Shown one piece after another: positions 55,407 through 64,000 of a DNA stretch of 64,000 bases. The first letter of the stretch is position 1; every line of letters begins with the position of its first letter. The stretch covers positions 52,089 to 116,088 of the forward strand of contig JAHECG010000002.1 in NCBI GenBank assembly GCA_024641855.1. Reading direction: 5' to 3'. The translations under genes were made by a program, and so were the position numbers. The notes below the pieces were generated by a model. That model worked only from the letters and a program-made list of their open reading frames with translations. It did not search any database and was not told the DNA's origin. The stretch comes from Betaproteobacteria bacterium (GTDB lineage: Bacteria > Pseudomonadota > Gammaproteobacteria > Burkholderiales > Thiobacteraceae).

Positions 55407-56474
55407 CTACGCTTCCACAATTGATACGCGTTCAGCCCGAGCACATAGCAATTCATAGCTAATAGTGCCCGCAGCTCGCGCTACTTCATCAACCGATAAC
55501 GCTCCGCCCCATAGCGTCACCGCCGATCCAATTTTGGCTTGTGGCAGTGCGGATAGATCAACCATTAACATATCCATTGATACGCGACCCAATGTCCTGG
55601 TGCGAGTTCCTTCCACCAAAATCGGGGTTCCAGTAAGCGCGTGGCGCGGATAACCATCCGCGTAACCACAGGCAACAACACCAATACGCATGTCGCTATC
55701 CGCTCTAAACAACCCGCCATAACCCATCGATTCACCAGCCTTTATCTGCTGTACAGCGATGATTTCTGAAACCAAACTCATCGCTGGTTCCAAACCCAAT
55801 TCAGCTGCACTTACATCGCTAAAAGGTGAAGACCCATACAACATGATGCCAGGCCGCACCCAGTCGCCATGGGTCTCTGAATAACGCAGTAATGCGGCCG
55901 AATTTGCCAGCGACATCGCTAAGCCAAACGGCTGATTCAAGCGCTGAAATAAAGCCCATTGACCGCTGATCCCCTGACCCTCATCTGCAGTCGCAAAGTG
56001 CGACATGAGGGTTATTCGCCCAATGATTGGACATTTTCTCAACGCTGCTAAAGCTTCCGGGAATTCCTGCGGCATAAACCCGAGCCGATTCATCCCTGTG
56101 TTGACTTTAAGAAAGACATCGATACGCACCGGCGACCATGCATGCTTCAGCCATTCAATTTGTTCATGCGTGTGAATCACCAAACTCAATTGATGCTCCG
56201 TGACGACCGCTAATTCCGCCTCTGAGAACACACCCTCCAGCAGTAAGATGGGTTGGGCAAAACCAGCTTCGCGCAATTGCACCGCCTCTTCTAAAGACAG
56301 TACGGCAAAGCCATCGCTTTCCTCTAAAGACTTTGCAACGCGCAACAGGCCGTGTCCGTAAGCATTGGCTTTGATGACGGCAAAAATTTTAGCAGTAGGA
56401 GCCGCTTGACGCGCAACGAGTAAATTATTGACGAGGGCGGAGGTGTGTACAATGGCCTGAATCGGGCGGGTCAT
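55407..56474 (-). CDS. alr: Alanine racemase
   Basis: A 355-residue PLP enzyme with the cofactor lysine in FAVIKANAYGHG and the catalytic Tyr region in ESMGYGGLFRA. It makes D-alanine for peptidoglycan. It is encoded 33 bases after dnaB and 22 bases before radA on the same strand. Confidence 0.95.
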   Translation of the reverse strand: MTRPIQAIVHTSALVNNLLVARQAAPTAKIFAVIKANAYGHGLLRVAKSLEESDGFAVLSLEEAVQLREAGFAQPILLLEGVFSEAELAVVTEHQLSLVIHTHEQIEWLKHAWSPVRIDVFLKVNTGMNRLGFMPQEFPEALAALRKCPIIGRITLMSHFATADEGQGISGQWALFQRLNQPFGLAMSLANSAALLRYSETHGDWVRPGIMLYGSSPFSDVSAAELGLEPAMSLVSEIIAVQQIKAGESMGYGGLFRADSDMRIGVVACGYADGYPRHALTGTPILVEGTRTRTLGRVSMDMLMVDLSALPQAKIGSAVTLWGGALSVDEVARAAGTISYELLCARAERVSIVEA

Positions 56475-56507
56475 ATGCGTTGAATTTTACTTCGCAAGCT
56501 TTGCGCG

Positions 56508-57878
56508 TTAGTGGTCTTGGTAGCTTCCATGCGCCAGATTTTCAAAGCGCGTATATTCGCCAAGGAAAGCCAAGCGCACGGTTCCAATCGGACCGTTACG
56601 TTGCTTGCCAATGATGATCTCAGATACGCCTTTTTCCGGGGTTTCTGGGTTGTACACTTCATCGCGATAAATAAACAAAATTACGTCAGCATCTTGTTCG
56701 ATGGCGCCAGATTCCCGTAAATCCGACATGACTGGACGTTTATTCGGACGCTGCTCCAAGCTGCGATTGAGCTGCGATAACGCAATCACGGGCACATCGA
56801 GCTCTTTGGCTAAGGCTTTCAGCGAACGCGATATTTCCGAAATTTCCGTTGCGCGGTTTTCGCCTTGGCGCGTCGAAGACATAAGTTGGATGTAGTCGAT
56901 CACAATCAGACCCAATTTACCGCATTGGCGATGCAAGCGACGCGCTCTGGCCCGCAATTCGAGTGCAGTGAGCGCAGCCGATTCATCGATATACAGCGGC
57001 GCCTCGTTCAATTTTCCTACTGCGTACGTCAACCGTTGCCAATCGTCATCCTGCAAACGCCCGGTGCGAACCTTATGCTGATCCAATTTGCCGACCGAAC
57101 CCATCATCCGCATCACGAGTTGTGAACCGCCCATCTCCATACTAAACACCGCCACCGGCAAGCCAGATTCCAGCGCCACATTTTCGGCGATGTTTAGCGA
57201 GAAGGCCGTCTTACCCATCGAGGGCCGTCCTGCTACGATGATTAAATCACCCGGCTGCAAGCCTGAAGTTTTTTGATCCAGATCTGCGAACCCAGTAGGG
57301 ATGCCGGTAATGTCACTCGGATTGTCACGCTGAAACAGCATATCGATGCGTTCCACCACTTGCGTCAACAATTCCGGCAACGCCATAAACCCTTTTTGAC
57401 CACGCGCACCAGCTTCGGCAATTTCAAAAACCTTACCCTCGGCATGATCCAACAACTCGCTCGCGGAGCGTCCCATGGGGCTGTAAGCGGAATCGGCGAT
57501 GGAGGTACCGACCTCAACCAAGCCACGTAAAATTGCGCGGTCACGCACGATTTCGGCATAGCGCCGAATATTCGCTGCGCTCGGTGTGTTTTGTGCTAAA
57601 GCGCCCAGATAGGCTAAGCCACCCACCGTGGTCAGTTCTTCGCTGGACTCAAGCGATTCGGAAACCGTCACCACGTCTGCCGGTCGACTCCGATCCAACA
57701 GCTTCACAATGTGACGGTAAATCAGGCGATGGTCGTGACGATAAAAATCCTGCTCGTTAATCAGATCGGCAATGCGCTCCCAAGCACTATTTTCAAGCAG
57801 CAAGCCGCCCAAAACCGATTGCTCGGCTTCCACGGAATGCGGCGGGAGTTTAATTGCGTCTAATTGATTATCGCCCAT
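56508..57878 (-). CDS. dnaB: Replicative DNA helicase DnaB
   Basis: A 456-residue hexameric helicase. The N-terminal primase-interaction domain opens with PPHSVEAEQSVLGGLL. The RecA-like domain has Walker A GRPSMGKTAFSLN, Walker B LIVIDYIQLM, and the KRPVMSDLRESGAIEQDAD loop. No intein is present. It unwinds DNA at the replication fork. Confidence 0.97.
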   Translation of the reverse strand: MGDNQLDAIKLPPHSVEAEQSVLGGLLLENSAWERIADLINEQDFYRHDHRLIYRHIVKLLDRSRPADVVTVSESLESSEELTTVGGLAYLGALAQNTPSAANIRRYAEIVRDRAILRGLVEVGTSIADSAYSPMGRSASELLDHAEGKVFEIAEAGARGQKGFMALPELLTQVVERIDMLFQRDNPSDITGIPTGFADLDQKTSGLQPGDLIIVAGRPSMGKTAFSLNIAENVALESGLPVAVFSMEMGGSQLVMRMMGSVGKLDQHKVRTGRLQDDDWQRLTYAVGKLNEAPLYIDESAALTALELRARARRLHRQCGKLGLIVIDYIQLMSSTRQGENRATEISEISRSLKALAKELDVPVIALSQLNRSLEQRPNKRPVMSDLRESGAIEQDADVILFIYRDEVYNPETPEKGVSEIIIGKQRNGPIGTVRLAFLGEYTRFENLAHGSYQDH

Positions 57879-57947
57879 ATCACTTCGCTCAAAAAAAACA
57901 GATTAGCACAGAAATTCCATGCGTTATAAGTTACTGCTCTAGCAAAC

Positions 57948-57976
57948 AAAAAAGGGCCGCAAAAGCGGCCCTTTTT
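57948..57976 (-). terminator. Intrinsic terminator after rplI
   Basis: AAAAAGGGCCGC, loop AAAA and its complement GCGGCCCTTTTT form a GC-rich hairpin with a T-tract on the minus strand. It starts 18 bases after the rplI stop and separates the ribosomal operon from dnaB. The A-run on the other side makes it near-symmetric. Confidence 0.9.
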
Positions 57977-57994
57977 GCTAAAACAAAACAGCGA

Positions 57995-58444
57995 TTAAGC
58001 TTCGCCTAATACCGAAACGCTAATGGTCGCAGTCACGTCAGTATGGAACGCCAACGTAATCGGGAAATCGCCGATCTGCTTGAGCGCGCCTTCCGGCATA
58101 CGCACTTCAGCTTTAGCCACTTCAAAGCCTTGGCTCTTCAGGGCATCCACGATATCGCCATTGTTCACGGAACCGAACAGTTTCCCATCTGGGCCAGCTT
58201 TCTGGGTAATCTGCAACAGATAACCTTCCAGCTTCTCGGCACGCGCCTGCGCTTTTACCAGCAATTCTGCTTGTTGTTTCTCCAACTCAGCACGACGCTC
58301 TTCAAACGCTTTTAAATTGCTTTCCGTTGCGCGTTTTGCCTTGCCTTGCGGAATCAAGAAATTACGTGCAAAACCGTCTTTCACTTTCACCACATCGCCC
58401 AATTGACCGAGGTTAGCGACTTTTTCCATTAGAATAATTTGCAT
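57995..58444 (-). CDS. rplI: 50S ribosomal protein L9
   Basis: A 149-residue protein with the L9 signature [36 protein letters not shown], a long connecting helix and a C-terminal domain ([16 protein letters not shown]). It is the last gene of rpsF-priB-rpsR-rplI, starting ten bases after rpsR. Confidence 0.97.
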   Translation of the reverse strand: MQIILMEKVANLGQLGDVVKVKDGFARNFLIPQGKAKRATESNLKAFEERRAELEKQQAELLVKAQARAEKLEGYLLQITQKAGPDGKLFGSVNNGDIVDALKSQGFEVAKAEVRMPEGALKQIGDFPITLAFHTDVTATISVSVLGEA

Positions 58445-58454
58445 CGCGTGCCCC

Positions 58455-58682
58455 TTAGTGCAAGTCGGTGTAGTGCAACAACGCTAAAAAGCGTGCGCGC
58501 TTAACCGCAACAGACAATTGGCGCTGATAACGCGCCTTGGTGCCGGTGATACGTGCCGGAATGATCCGACCGTTTTCGTTAATGAAATCCTTCAGCAGAC
58601 CCACATCCTTGTAGTCTACTTCTTTAATGCCCTCTGCCGAAAAACGGCAATATCTTCTACGTTTAAACATTTGACGTGACAT
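58455..58682 (-). CDS. rpsR: 30S ribosomal protein S18
   Basis: A 75-residue S18 with the core [21 protein letters not shown] and [24 protein letters not shown] precedes the ATG. It binds S6 on the small subunit, and the S6 gene lies two genes upstream. Confidence 0.97.
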   Translation of the reverse strand: MSRQMFKRRRYCRFSAEGIKEVDYKDVGLLKDFINENGRIIPARITGTKARYQRQLSVAVKRARFLALLHYTDLH

Positions 58683-58691
58683 GGTTCACCT

Positions 58692-58991
58692 CTATTCAAT
58701 CAATTCAAAATTTTGTACATGCAACACTAACGCAAAATCGGTACGGCTCGCTTGTGCTAGAAACCCGGTGGCTTTAATCAGCGTACCAACAGGGAGTTTG
58801 GCAATTTCCTGTGCCAGATCCTCTGCTGCGGTGGCCTTCATTGCACAGCCCACTTTTCGTAGACTGTTTGCTTCTTTCTGCTCTGAGCGATGTGCAATGG
58901 TGAAATCCACCAAGGCTACCCCGGCAGGGCTAAAGCGCAATGCCCCTCTAGTTTCCAGTCGGCCGCACAATTGCGTGCGGTTACACGACAC
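58692..58991 (-). CDS. priB: Primosomal replication protein N (PriB)
   Basis: A 99-residue OB-fold single-strand DNA-binding protein (NRTQLCGRLETRG, SPAGVALVDFTIAHRSEQKE). It starts at GTG directly after the rpsF stop. It stabilises PriA at stalled forks. The rpsF-priB-rpsR order is the beta/gammaproteobacterial arrangement. Confidence 0.93.
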   Translation of the reverse strand: MSCNRTQLCGRLETRGALRFSPAGVALVDFTIAHRSEQKEANSLRKVGCAMKATAAEDLAQEIAKLPVGTLIKATGFLAQASRTDFALVLHVQNFELIE

Positions 58992-59378
58992 TTAGCTTGC
59001 AGCCTCCGCGGATTCCGTTGGTGCGGATTCAACCGGTGCTGCGGCACGCGGTTTTTCTTCACCTGCGCGCATCATAGGCGAAGGTTCAGTGACCGCACTC
59101 TTCATGCTGATCGTCAAATGACGCAACACAGCATCGTTGAATTTGAACGCGTGCTCCAATTCATTCAACGTTTCCAAATCGCACTCGATATTCATCAGTA
59201 CGTAATGGGCTTTGTGGATTTTTTGGATCGGATAAGCAAGCTGACGACGGCCCCAATCTTCAAGGCGGTGAATCGCACCGCTGCGCGTAGCAATCGTCGC
59301 TTTATAACGCTCGATCATCGCTGGCACTTGCTCGCTCTGGTCCGGATGGACGATAAAACAGATCTCGTAATGACGCAT
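58992..59378 (-). CDS. rpsF: 30S ribosomal protein S6
   Basis: A 128-residue S6 ([47 protein letters not shown]) with an Ala/Glu-rich C-terminal tail, the region where some S6 proteins receive glutamate additions. AAGGAG precedes the ATG. Confidence 0.97.
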   Translation of the reverse strand: MRHYEICFIVHPDQSEQVPAMIERYKATIATRSGAIHRLEDWGRRQLAYPIQKIHKAHYVLMNIECDLETLNELEHAFKFNDAVLRHLTISMKSAVTEPSPMMRAGEEKPRAAAPVESAPTESAEAAS

Positions 59379-59462
59379 GCACGCTCCTTCTGGTCATACC
59401 TCCTGCATGTGCGGCAGTGAGGCAAGGTTAACATTCCTGACAAGGCGCCAGGAAAGTCGGCC

Positions 59463-59491
59463 ATTATACTGATTTTCAAGGGAAACAGCAA
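59463..59491 (-). promoter_or_regulatory. Promoter of the rpsF-priB-rpsR-rplI operon
   Basis: On the minus strand TTGCTG and a perfect TATAAT are 17 bases apart. A leader of about 75 bases follows before the rpsF ATG, long enough for ribosomal-protein autoregulation. Confidence 0.65.
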
Positions 59492-59514
59492 ACAGAATCC
59501 CTAGCTGAAAAAGG

Positions 59515-59540
59515 AAAGGGGCAGGTTTCCCTGCCCCTTT
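59515..59540 (-). terminator. Intrinsic terminator after the carbonic anhydrase gene
   Basis: AAAGGGGCAGG and its complement form an 11-bp stem with a four-base loop, followed by a T-rich stretch on the minus strand. It lies 30 bases after the carbonic anhydrase stop. Confidence 0.8.
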
Positions 59541-59569
59541 ACCAAATCGGCTGCTTAATCAAACGCTTT

Positions 59570-60331
59570 TTAATCGTCCGAGCGTTTGATCTTACGGCCG
59601 TTCAAAGGCTGATCCGGACGTGCGTTTCCTTCAAAAATCGCACGGAATTGCTCGATTTGGGCTTTGGATACGGTTACGGCATCTTCCAATACCATCCAGG
59701 TAACACCTTCAGAACAAGGCGGCGTAGTCAAGGATCCCGAGTAGCTGTAGTACTCACGCTCTCTCGGCAGAAGATTCGCCACATTCACATCAACGCCAGC
59801 CACTTCGACTTCACCCTCGGTTTTTGGAATATTGTCGAAAATAGGCTTGAGGAAAGCATTGGTGTGATCACCCTCTTTCAAGAACAAGCCCAACACTGCC
59901 AAATTGCCATAATCGTCGACATGTACCATGTGCGCTTCTAGTGGATAAGCCCGCCCATCTTTCAAGTGCTCGCTCGGTGTATGGAAGTGAAATTGCAATA
60001 AGCGGTATTTTTTGTCGCCCACGGTTAACGTGCTGCCGCTCGCATAATTCACTTGCGCCGTATGGCCATTGTTTTTAATCGTCAATGGCGTAGCTTTATA
60101 GTCAACCTTAAGTGACGGAACGCGTGCTTCCCGGGCGCGATATAAGTTGATCGGGCTTTGGCTCAAGCCATCCTTACACAGATGGAATTCTTCAGCCAAA
60201 TCGCCCCAATTTGCAGGCGCACATTCGGTTCCCGCTTCGTAGCAGAAATGTACGCTAGCCGCTTGCGCTGCGCTAAAAACAAAAACAGATGAAAGTGCGA
60301 GAATAACTTGTTTTAAAGTGCGATGTTGCAT
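59570..60331 (-). CDS. Periplasmic alpha-carbonic anhydrase
   Basis: About 253 residues from ATG 60331, which has a perfect AGGAGG seven bases upstream; the track start lies much further upstream without a signal peptide. The signal peptide ends near SAAQAAS. The zinc ligands are the His residues of LQFHFHTPSEH and EAHMVHV, and the closing motif SLTTPPCSEGVTW is present. The cysteine of that motif probably pairs with an N-terminal cysteine. It interconverts CO2 and bicarbonate in the periplasm. It has its own terminator and is monocistronic. Confidence 0.94.
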   Translation of the reverse strand: MQHRTLKQVILALSSVFVFSAAQAASVHFCYEAGTECAPANWGDLAEEFHLCKDGLSQSPINLYRAREARVPSLKVDYKATPLTIKNNGHTAQVNYASGSTLTVGDKKYRLLQFHFHTPSEHLKDGRAYPLEAHMVHVDDYGNLAVLGLFLKEGDHTNAFLKPIFDNIPKTEGEVEVAGVDVNVANLLPREREYYSYSGSLTTPPCSEGVTWMVLEDAVTVSKAQIEQFRAIFEGNARPDQPLNGRKIKRSDD

Positions 60332-60456
60332 GCTTGCCTCCTTGGTGGTTGTAATATTTTTATGGCCGACATCAAACCATTTACCAAGGCACAGCGCAAT
60401 TGAGTAAATAACTATGAAATAATAGGCTTTATATACCAAAACCCTAAAACCTGAAT

Positions 60457-60489
60457 ACAAAAAAGCCCTATTAATACGGGCTTTTTTGT
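60457..60489 (-). terminator. Intrinsic terminator after rlmB
   Basis: ACAAAAAAGCCC and GGGCTTTTTTGT flank a nine-base loop. The T-run on the minus strand follows the stem, about 43 bases after the rlmB stop. Confidence 0.8.
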
Positions 60490-60531
60490 TAAAACATAAA
60501 ATAATAAGATATATCTAGAAATACATTTTTT

Positions 60532-61269
60532 CTAAAGCCTTCGCTGGCGTTGCGTCTCATATAGACAAATACCGCTCGCCACCGACACATTCAAGCTATC
60601 CACGCTACCAAACATCGGAATGCGCACCAACACATCGCAATGCTCGCGCGTCAAACGCCGTAAACCTTCTCCTTCGGCGCCCAACACCCAAGCGATTGGG
60701 CCGCTTAGCTTGGCGCTGAACAAATCTTGTTCAGCCTCCCCGTCCGCACCCATGATCCACACGCCTTCATCTTTGAGCTCGCGCAAACTGCGCGCCAGAT
60801 TGGTGACGGGGATAAACGGCACAACTTCAGCGGCACCCGAGGCGACTTTCCGCACCGTGGCGTTCACACCAACTGCACGATCCTTCGGTGCGATCACCGC
60901 ATGCGCACCCAAAGCATCAGCCAGACGCAAACAAGCGCCCAAATTATGCGGATCTTGCACACCATCCAATACCAATAACAATGCAGGCTCGGTCAGCACA
61001 TCCAACACATCTGCAATGGAAACCGCGAGCTTGATCGCTGAAACACGCGCCACGCAGCCTTGATGTTTGTCGTTGCCGACCATGCCGTCCAAGCGTTTGC
61101 GATCCACTGGCAAAATGCGCACCTTGAGTTGCTCGGCCAACTCCAACAAATTACGTACGCGCTGGTCTTTACGCTCGACATCGACATACAACTCGTTGAC
61201 GCTTTCGGCGTGGCTGCGCAAACGGCTTTGCACGGCATGAAAGCCGTAGATGAATTCATTGGCACTCAT
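60532..61269 (-). CDS. rlmB: 23S rRNA (guanosine-2'-O-)-methyltransferase RlmB
   Basis: A 245-residue SpoU-family enzyme. The N-terminal RNA-binding domain ([11 protein letters not shown]) is followed by the SPOUT knot motifs [33 protein letters not shown] and [22 protein letters not shown]. It methylates the ribose of a conserved guanosine in 23S rRNA. The start overlaps the rnr stop by four bases, as commonly found. Confidence 0.96.
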   Translation of the reverse strand: MSANEFIYGFHAVQSRLRSHAESVNELYVDVERKDQRVRNLLELAEQLKVRILPVDRKRLDGMVGNDKHQGCVARVSAIKLAVSIADVLDVLTEPALLLVLDGVQDPHNLGACLRLADALGAHAVIAPKDRAVGVNATVRKVASGAAEVVPFIPVTNLARSLRELKDEGVWIMGADGEAEQDLFSAKLSGPIAWVLGAEGEGLRRLTREHCDVLVRIPMFGSVDSLNVSVASGICLYETQRQRRL

Positions 61270-63590
61270 TTGCGGCGTTTCCGTTTGGGTGGGCGTTCGG
61301 GCACGGGTTCATGCTTTGTTTTTTTGCCTGATGCTTTGGCCGTCACTTTACGGGGTTCTTTACGAAATTCTTTCCGTGCACCTTTTCCAGAGTCTTGGCG
61401 TGGCTCGTTACTCGATTCGGCTAAAGAAAAATCGATACGGCTAGTCTCCAAATCAACCCGCGCGATCTTCACTTTCAAACGGTCGGATAAGCGATACACA
61501 TGGTGCGTACGCTCGCCGGTCATGGTATGACGTGCCGGATCGAACTGATAGTAGTCGTTGCCCAGTTCGGTGACATGCACCAAACCTTCCACATACACGC
61601 CATCCAGAGAGACGAAAATGCCAAAGCTGGTCACGCCGCTGATCGTGCCGTCAAACACTTCGCCCACACGATCTTGCATGTAGAAGCACTTCAGCCATTG
61701 CTCGACATCGCGCGTAGCGTCATCGGCACGGCGCTCGGTCATCGAGCAATGCGCGCCTAAATCTTTCCAACTGCCCGGCTTGTAATGTTCGCCCAGCAAA
61801 ACCGCTTTGATGGCGCGATGCACCAGCAAGTCCGGGTAACGCCGAATCGGTGAGGTGAAGTGCGTATACGATTCATACGCCAAGCCGAAATGGCCGGCGT
61901 TTTCCGGGTTGTATTGCGCTTGCTTGAGCGAGCGCAGCAGCACGGTTTGCAGTAATTGCGCATCCGGACGCAGCTTAATTTCTTCTAACAGCTTGGCGTA
62001 ATCCTTGGCATGCGGTTTATCGCCACCGGGCAATCCCAAGCCAAAACCTTTCAGGAAATCACGCAAGGCGACCAGCTTCTCCGGCGTCGGGCCTTCGTGT
62101 ACGCGGTACAGCGTCGGATGGTCATGGTCGTGCAAAAAATCCGAAGCGCACACATTGGCGGACAACATGCATTCTTCGATGATGCGATGCGCATCGTTGC
62201 GGAACACCGGCTGGATACGATCAATCTTGCCGTCTTCATTGAAGATCATCTGCGTTTCGATGGTCTCGAAATCGATGGCGCCACGCTTGCCGCGCGCCTT
62301 GGCCAAGGCTTTAAACAGCTTGTACAGTTCCTGTACGCGCGGCAATACCGCGGCGAATTGTTTGGCGGCTGGGCCTTTGGGCTTCTCCAGCATCTCCCAC
62401 GCCAGGTTATAGGTCAGCCGTGCATGCGAGTACATCACGCCCGGATAAAAACGATAGTGCTGAATTGCGCCCGTCGCAGAAATATCCATATCGCACACCA
62501 TGCACAACCGGTCCACTTCCGGATTCAGCGAGCACAAGCCATTGGATAACGCCTCCGGCAACATCGGAATCACGCGCCGCGGAAAATACACCGAGTTACC
62601 GCGATCCAGCGCTTCCTTATCCAAAGCGTCTTTCGGCTCCACATAGTGGCTAACATCGGCAATCGCCACCACCAAGCGCCAACCACGGCCTTGTTTTTCG
62701 CAAAACACCGCATCATCGAAGTCGCGCGCCGTCTCACCGTCGATGGTCACCAGCGGCAAGTCGCGAATATCCTCGCGCCCTTTCAAATCGGTTTTGCGCA
62801 CGCCTTTGGGGAATTTCTTCGCCAGCTTTTCGATCTCAGCCGAAAACACATGCGGCAATTCGTGTTTGCGCAGCGCAATTTCGATTTCCATGCCCGGATC
62901 CGCATAATTACCGAGAATTTCGATAATGCGGCCGATCGGCTGCGCATGTCGGCTGGGTTGTTGAATAATCTCAACCACCACCACTTGCCCCGGCTTGGCT
63001 TTTTTAGTGCCGCCCGGTTCCACCAAAATGTCTTGGCTGATGCGTTTATTTTCCGGAACCACGGTCGCGATGCCATGTTCCTGGATCAAGCGGCCGACGA
63101 TTTGCGTATTGGCGCGCTCCAACACTTCGACAATCGCGCCTTCCGGTCGGCCACGGCGATCCACGCCGATGGCGCGGGCCACCACGCGGTCGCCATGCAA
63201 TACTTTTTCCATCTCGCGCGTCGCGAGAAATAAATCCGCGCTGCCGTCATCCGGCACTAAAAAGCCATAGCCATCGGGATGGCCTTGCACGATGCCGGGG
63301 ATCAAATGCAGCTTATCCATCTTGCACAGCGCGCCTTTGCGGTTGCGCATGATCTGGCCATCGCGCTCCATGGCATCAATACGGCGCGAGAAAACCTGCA
63401 TTTCTTCCTGCGTAATGCCCATCAGTTTGGCGAAGTCTTCAAACTCCACCGGCACGCCCTGTTCTTCGAGCATAGTCAGGATGTATTCGCGGCTCGGCAG
63501 CGGCAAGCCGTATTTAGCTTGTTCACGCTCGTAATGCGGGTCCTTCAAACGGATTTTTGCGAGTTTGATTTTTTTGGGTTTCGTTGACAA
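61266..63590 (-). CDS. rnr: Ribonuclease R
   Basis: A 774-residue 3'-5' exoribonuclease. An N-terminal winged-helix and cold-shock domains ([13 protein letters not shown]) precede the RNB catalytic domain with Asp cluster [12 protein letters not shown], then an S1 domain ([20 protein letters not shown]) and a Lys/Arg-rich tail. It degrades structured RNA. The start codon is TTG with AGGA about ten bases upstream, and this TTG lies within the -35 of the divergent tRNA-Leu promoter. Confidence 0.95.
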   Translation of the reverse strand: MSTKPKKIKLAKIRLKDPHYEREQAKYGLPLPSREYILTMLEEQGVPVEFEDFAKLMGITQEEMQVFSRRIDAMERDGQIMRNRKGALCKMDKLHLIPGIVQGHPDGYGFLVPDDGSADLFLATREMEKVLHGDRVVARAIGVDRRGRPEGAIVEVLERANTQIVGRLIQEHGIATVVPENKRISQDILVEPGGTKKAKPGQVVVVEIIQQPSRHAQPIGRIIEILGNYADPGMEIEIALRKHELPHVFSAEIEKLAKKFPKGVRKTDLKGREDIRDLPLVTIDGETARDFDDAVFCEKQGRGWRLVVAIADVSHYVEPKDALDKEALDRGNSVYFPRRVIPMLPEALSNGLCSLNPEVDRLCMVCDMDISATGAIQHYRFYPGVMYSHARLTYNLAWEMLEKPKGPAAKQFAAVLPRVQELYKLFKALAKARGKRGAIDFETIETQMIFNEDGKIDRIQPVFRNDAHRIIEECMLSANVCASDFLHDHDHPTLYRVHEGPTPEKLVALRDFLKGFGLGLPGGDKPHAKDYAKLLEEIKLRPDAQLLQTVLLRSLKQAQYNPENAGHFGLAYESYTHFTSPIRRYPDLLVHRAIKAVLLGEHYKPGSWKDLGAHCSMTERRADDATRDVEQWLKCFYMQDRVGEVFDGTISGVTSFGIFVSLDGVYVEGLVHVTELGNDYYQFDPARHTMTGERTHHVYRLSDRLKVKIARVDLETSRIDFSLAESSNEPRQDSGKGARKEFRKEPRKVTAKASGKKTKHEPVPERPPKRKRRK

Positions 63591-63611
63591 ATCGGGGGTT
63601 TCCTATAAAAT
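63584..63611 (+). promoter_or_regulatory. Promoter of tRNA-Leu (CAG)
   Basis: A perfect TTGACA is followed after 16 bases by TAAAAT (or 14 bases by TATAAA). Transcription would start near 63618, just before the tRNA. The -35 overlaps the start codon of rnr on the other strand. Confidence 0.65.
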
Positions 63612-63632
63612 TCGCTGCCTTGCTTTAGGCAT

Positions 63633-63719
63633 GCCCGGATGGCGGAATTGGTAGACGCACATGGTTCAGGTCCATGCGGTGGCAACACTGTGGAGGTTCG
63701 AGTCCTCTTCCGGGCACCA
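63633..63719 (+). tRNA. tRNA-Leu (CAG)
   Basis: The acceptor GCCCGGA pairs with TCCGGGC (TTCCGGGC at the 3' side), with discriminator A and encoded CCA. The anticodon stem CATGG/CCATG carries loop TTCAGGT with anticodon CAG. The long variable arm GCGGTGGCAACACTGT marks a class II tRNA. Confidence 0.96.
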
Positions 63720-63731
63720 TCAAGAAATATT

Positions 63732-63763
63732 AAAAACCGCATCCATACTTGATGCGGTTTTTT
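63732..63763 (+). terminator. Intrinsic terminator after tRNA-Leu
   Basis: AAAAACCGCATC and GATGCGGTTTTT form a 12-bp stem with a seven-base loop, ending in a T-run. It lies 13 bases after the tRNA CCA. Confidence 0.88.
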
Positions 63764-63948
63764 ATTGTCCGCAACAAAAGCAGCGAATCTGCTGCGGCAC
63801 TCTATAACTTTCGCATTTTACCCCAGTTTGCACTGAAGCTCTTTGGTTTGTGTAATGCTCAACCCAAGCCTGCAAAATAATTCCGCTGATTTAACCCCAA
63901 AGCTTTAAGCCCGGCGTTTAAACACCATCACCAACGCACGGAGCCACC

Positions 63949-64000
63949 ATGATGCAAGCCCTATTTCTATTCCTGTTGATGTTTGGCCTCACCCTACCGA
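63949..64000 (+). CDS. Start of an exported or membrane protein (partial)
   Basis: Only 17 codons are visible: MMQALFLFLLMFGLTLP. GGAG lies five bases before the first ATG and eight before the second. The hydrophobic start suggests a signal peptide or membrane anchor. The product cannot be identified. Confidence 0.4.
   Translation, partial: MMQALFLFLLMFGLTLP

Noticed and set aside
58890-59420. 176-residue plus-strand ORF over rpsF and priB
   Set aside because: Antisense shadow of two certain genes.
59570-60460. Longer start for the carbonic anhydrase at 60460
   Set aside because: ATG 60331 has an AGGAGG site and opens a proper signal peptide; the upstream codons include the region next to the rlmB terminator.
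62646-63233. 195-residue plus-strand ORF inside rnr
   Set aside because: It lies fully antisense to well-conserved RNase R; low complexity and no start signal. The same applies to the ORFs at 62010-62549 and 62005-62412.
1-64000. CRISPR arrays, insertion sequences, prophage genes, rRNA
   Set aside because: No repeat-spacer pattern, transposase, integrase, phage structural gene or rRNA sequence was seen on either strand.

Overview
The window looks like the chromosome of a Betaproteobacterium, most likely a relative of the Nitrosomonadales/Gallionellaceae. This is inferred from the gene set and order: rnr-rlmB-rpsF-priB-rpsR-rplI-dnaB-alr-radA, tig-clpP-clpX-lon-hupB-tRNAs-ppiD, gloB-methyltransferase-rnhA-dnaQ, hpnCDE squalene genes, and a type II secretion operon. 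PriB is restricted to beta- and gammaproteobacteria. I see no phage genes, insertion sequences, CRISPR array or rRNA. Nearly all of the sequence is coding, and the genes sit in tight operons with many 4-base start/stop overlaps.

Layout. 1-13138 (minus): a seven-gene, translationally coupled operon. In transcription order it encodes a b-type membrane cytochrome, an FHA-domain inner-membrane decaheme cytochrome, a lipoprotein with two HbpS/GlcG-like domains, an SH3-domain outer-membrane beta-barrel, a secreted decaheme cytochrome ending in LVIVD repeats, a periplasmic pentaheme cytochrome, and a flavin/NAD(P) oxidoreductase that appears to lead into a cyclic-nucleotide-binding domain cut by the window edge. 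I read this as a candidate electron conduit across the whole envelope, and it is the most unusual part of the window. 13536-18438 (plus): type II secretion genes gspH-I-J-K-L-M-N. 18435-23480 (minus): TonB-dependent receptor, ABC-type substrate-binding protein and membrane GGDEF-EAL protein in one operon. 23545-28126: dnaQ, rnhA, a methyltransferase, gloB and mltD. 28159-34741 (minus): a Yej/Opp-type peptide ABC importer. 34834-38497: fabI, ppiD, tRNA-Asp, tRNA-Val and hupB.

38675-44609 (minus): the protein quality-control block lon, clpX, clpP and tig behind a tRNA-Leu, with a sigma32-like promoter in front of lon. 44699-48454 (plus): hpnC-hpnD-hpnE (squalene from farnesyl diphosphate) and a YciK-like short-chain dehydrogenase that lacks the catalytic tyrosine. 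48446-53908: a Ser/Thr phosphorylation module. One PknB-like kinase with a PEGA tail and a TssQ-like lipoprotein are flanked by two PP2C-FHA gene pairs. 54020-63590 (minus): replication, translation and RNA genes (radA, alr, dnaB, rplI, rpsR, priB, rpsF, rlmB, rnr) interrupted by a periplasmic alpha-carbonic anhydrase. The window ends with tRNA-Leu and the first codons of a membrane or exported protein.

How the parts may connect (inference). The FHA-decaheme cytochrome places a forkhead-associated domain on the cytoplasmic side of a respiratory protein. The same chromosome segment carries a kinase, two phosphatases and two stand-alone FHA proteins. That makes phospho-signalling to the respiratory chain conceivable, but the cytochrome's FHA domain lacks key phosphothreonine-contact residues, so phospho-independent docking is an equally good reading.
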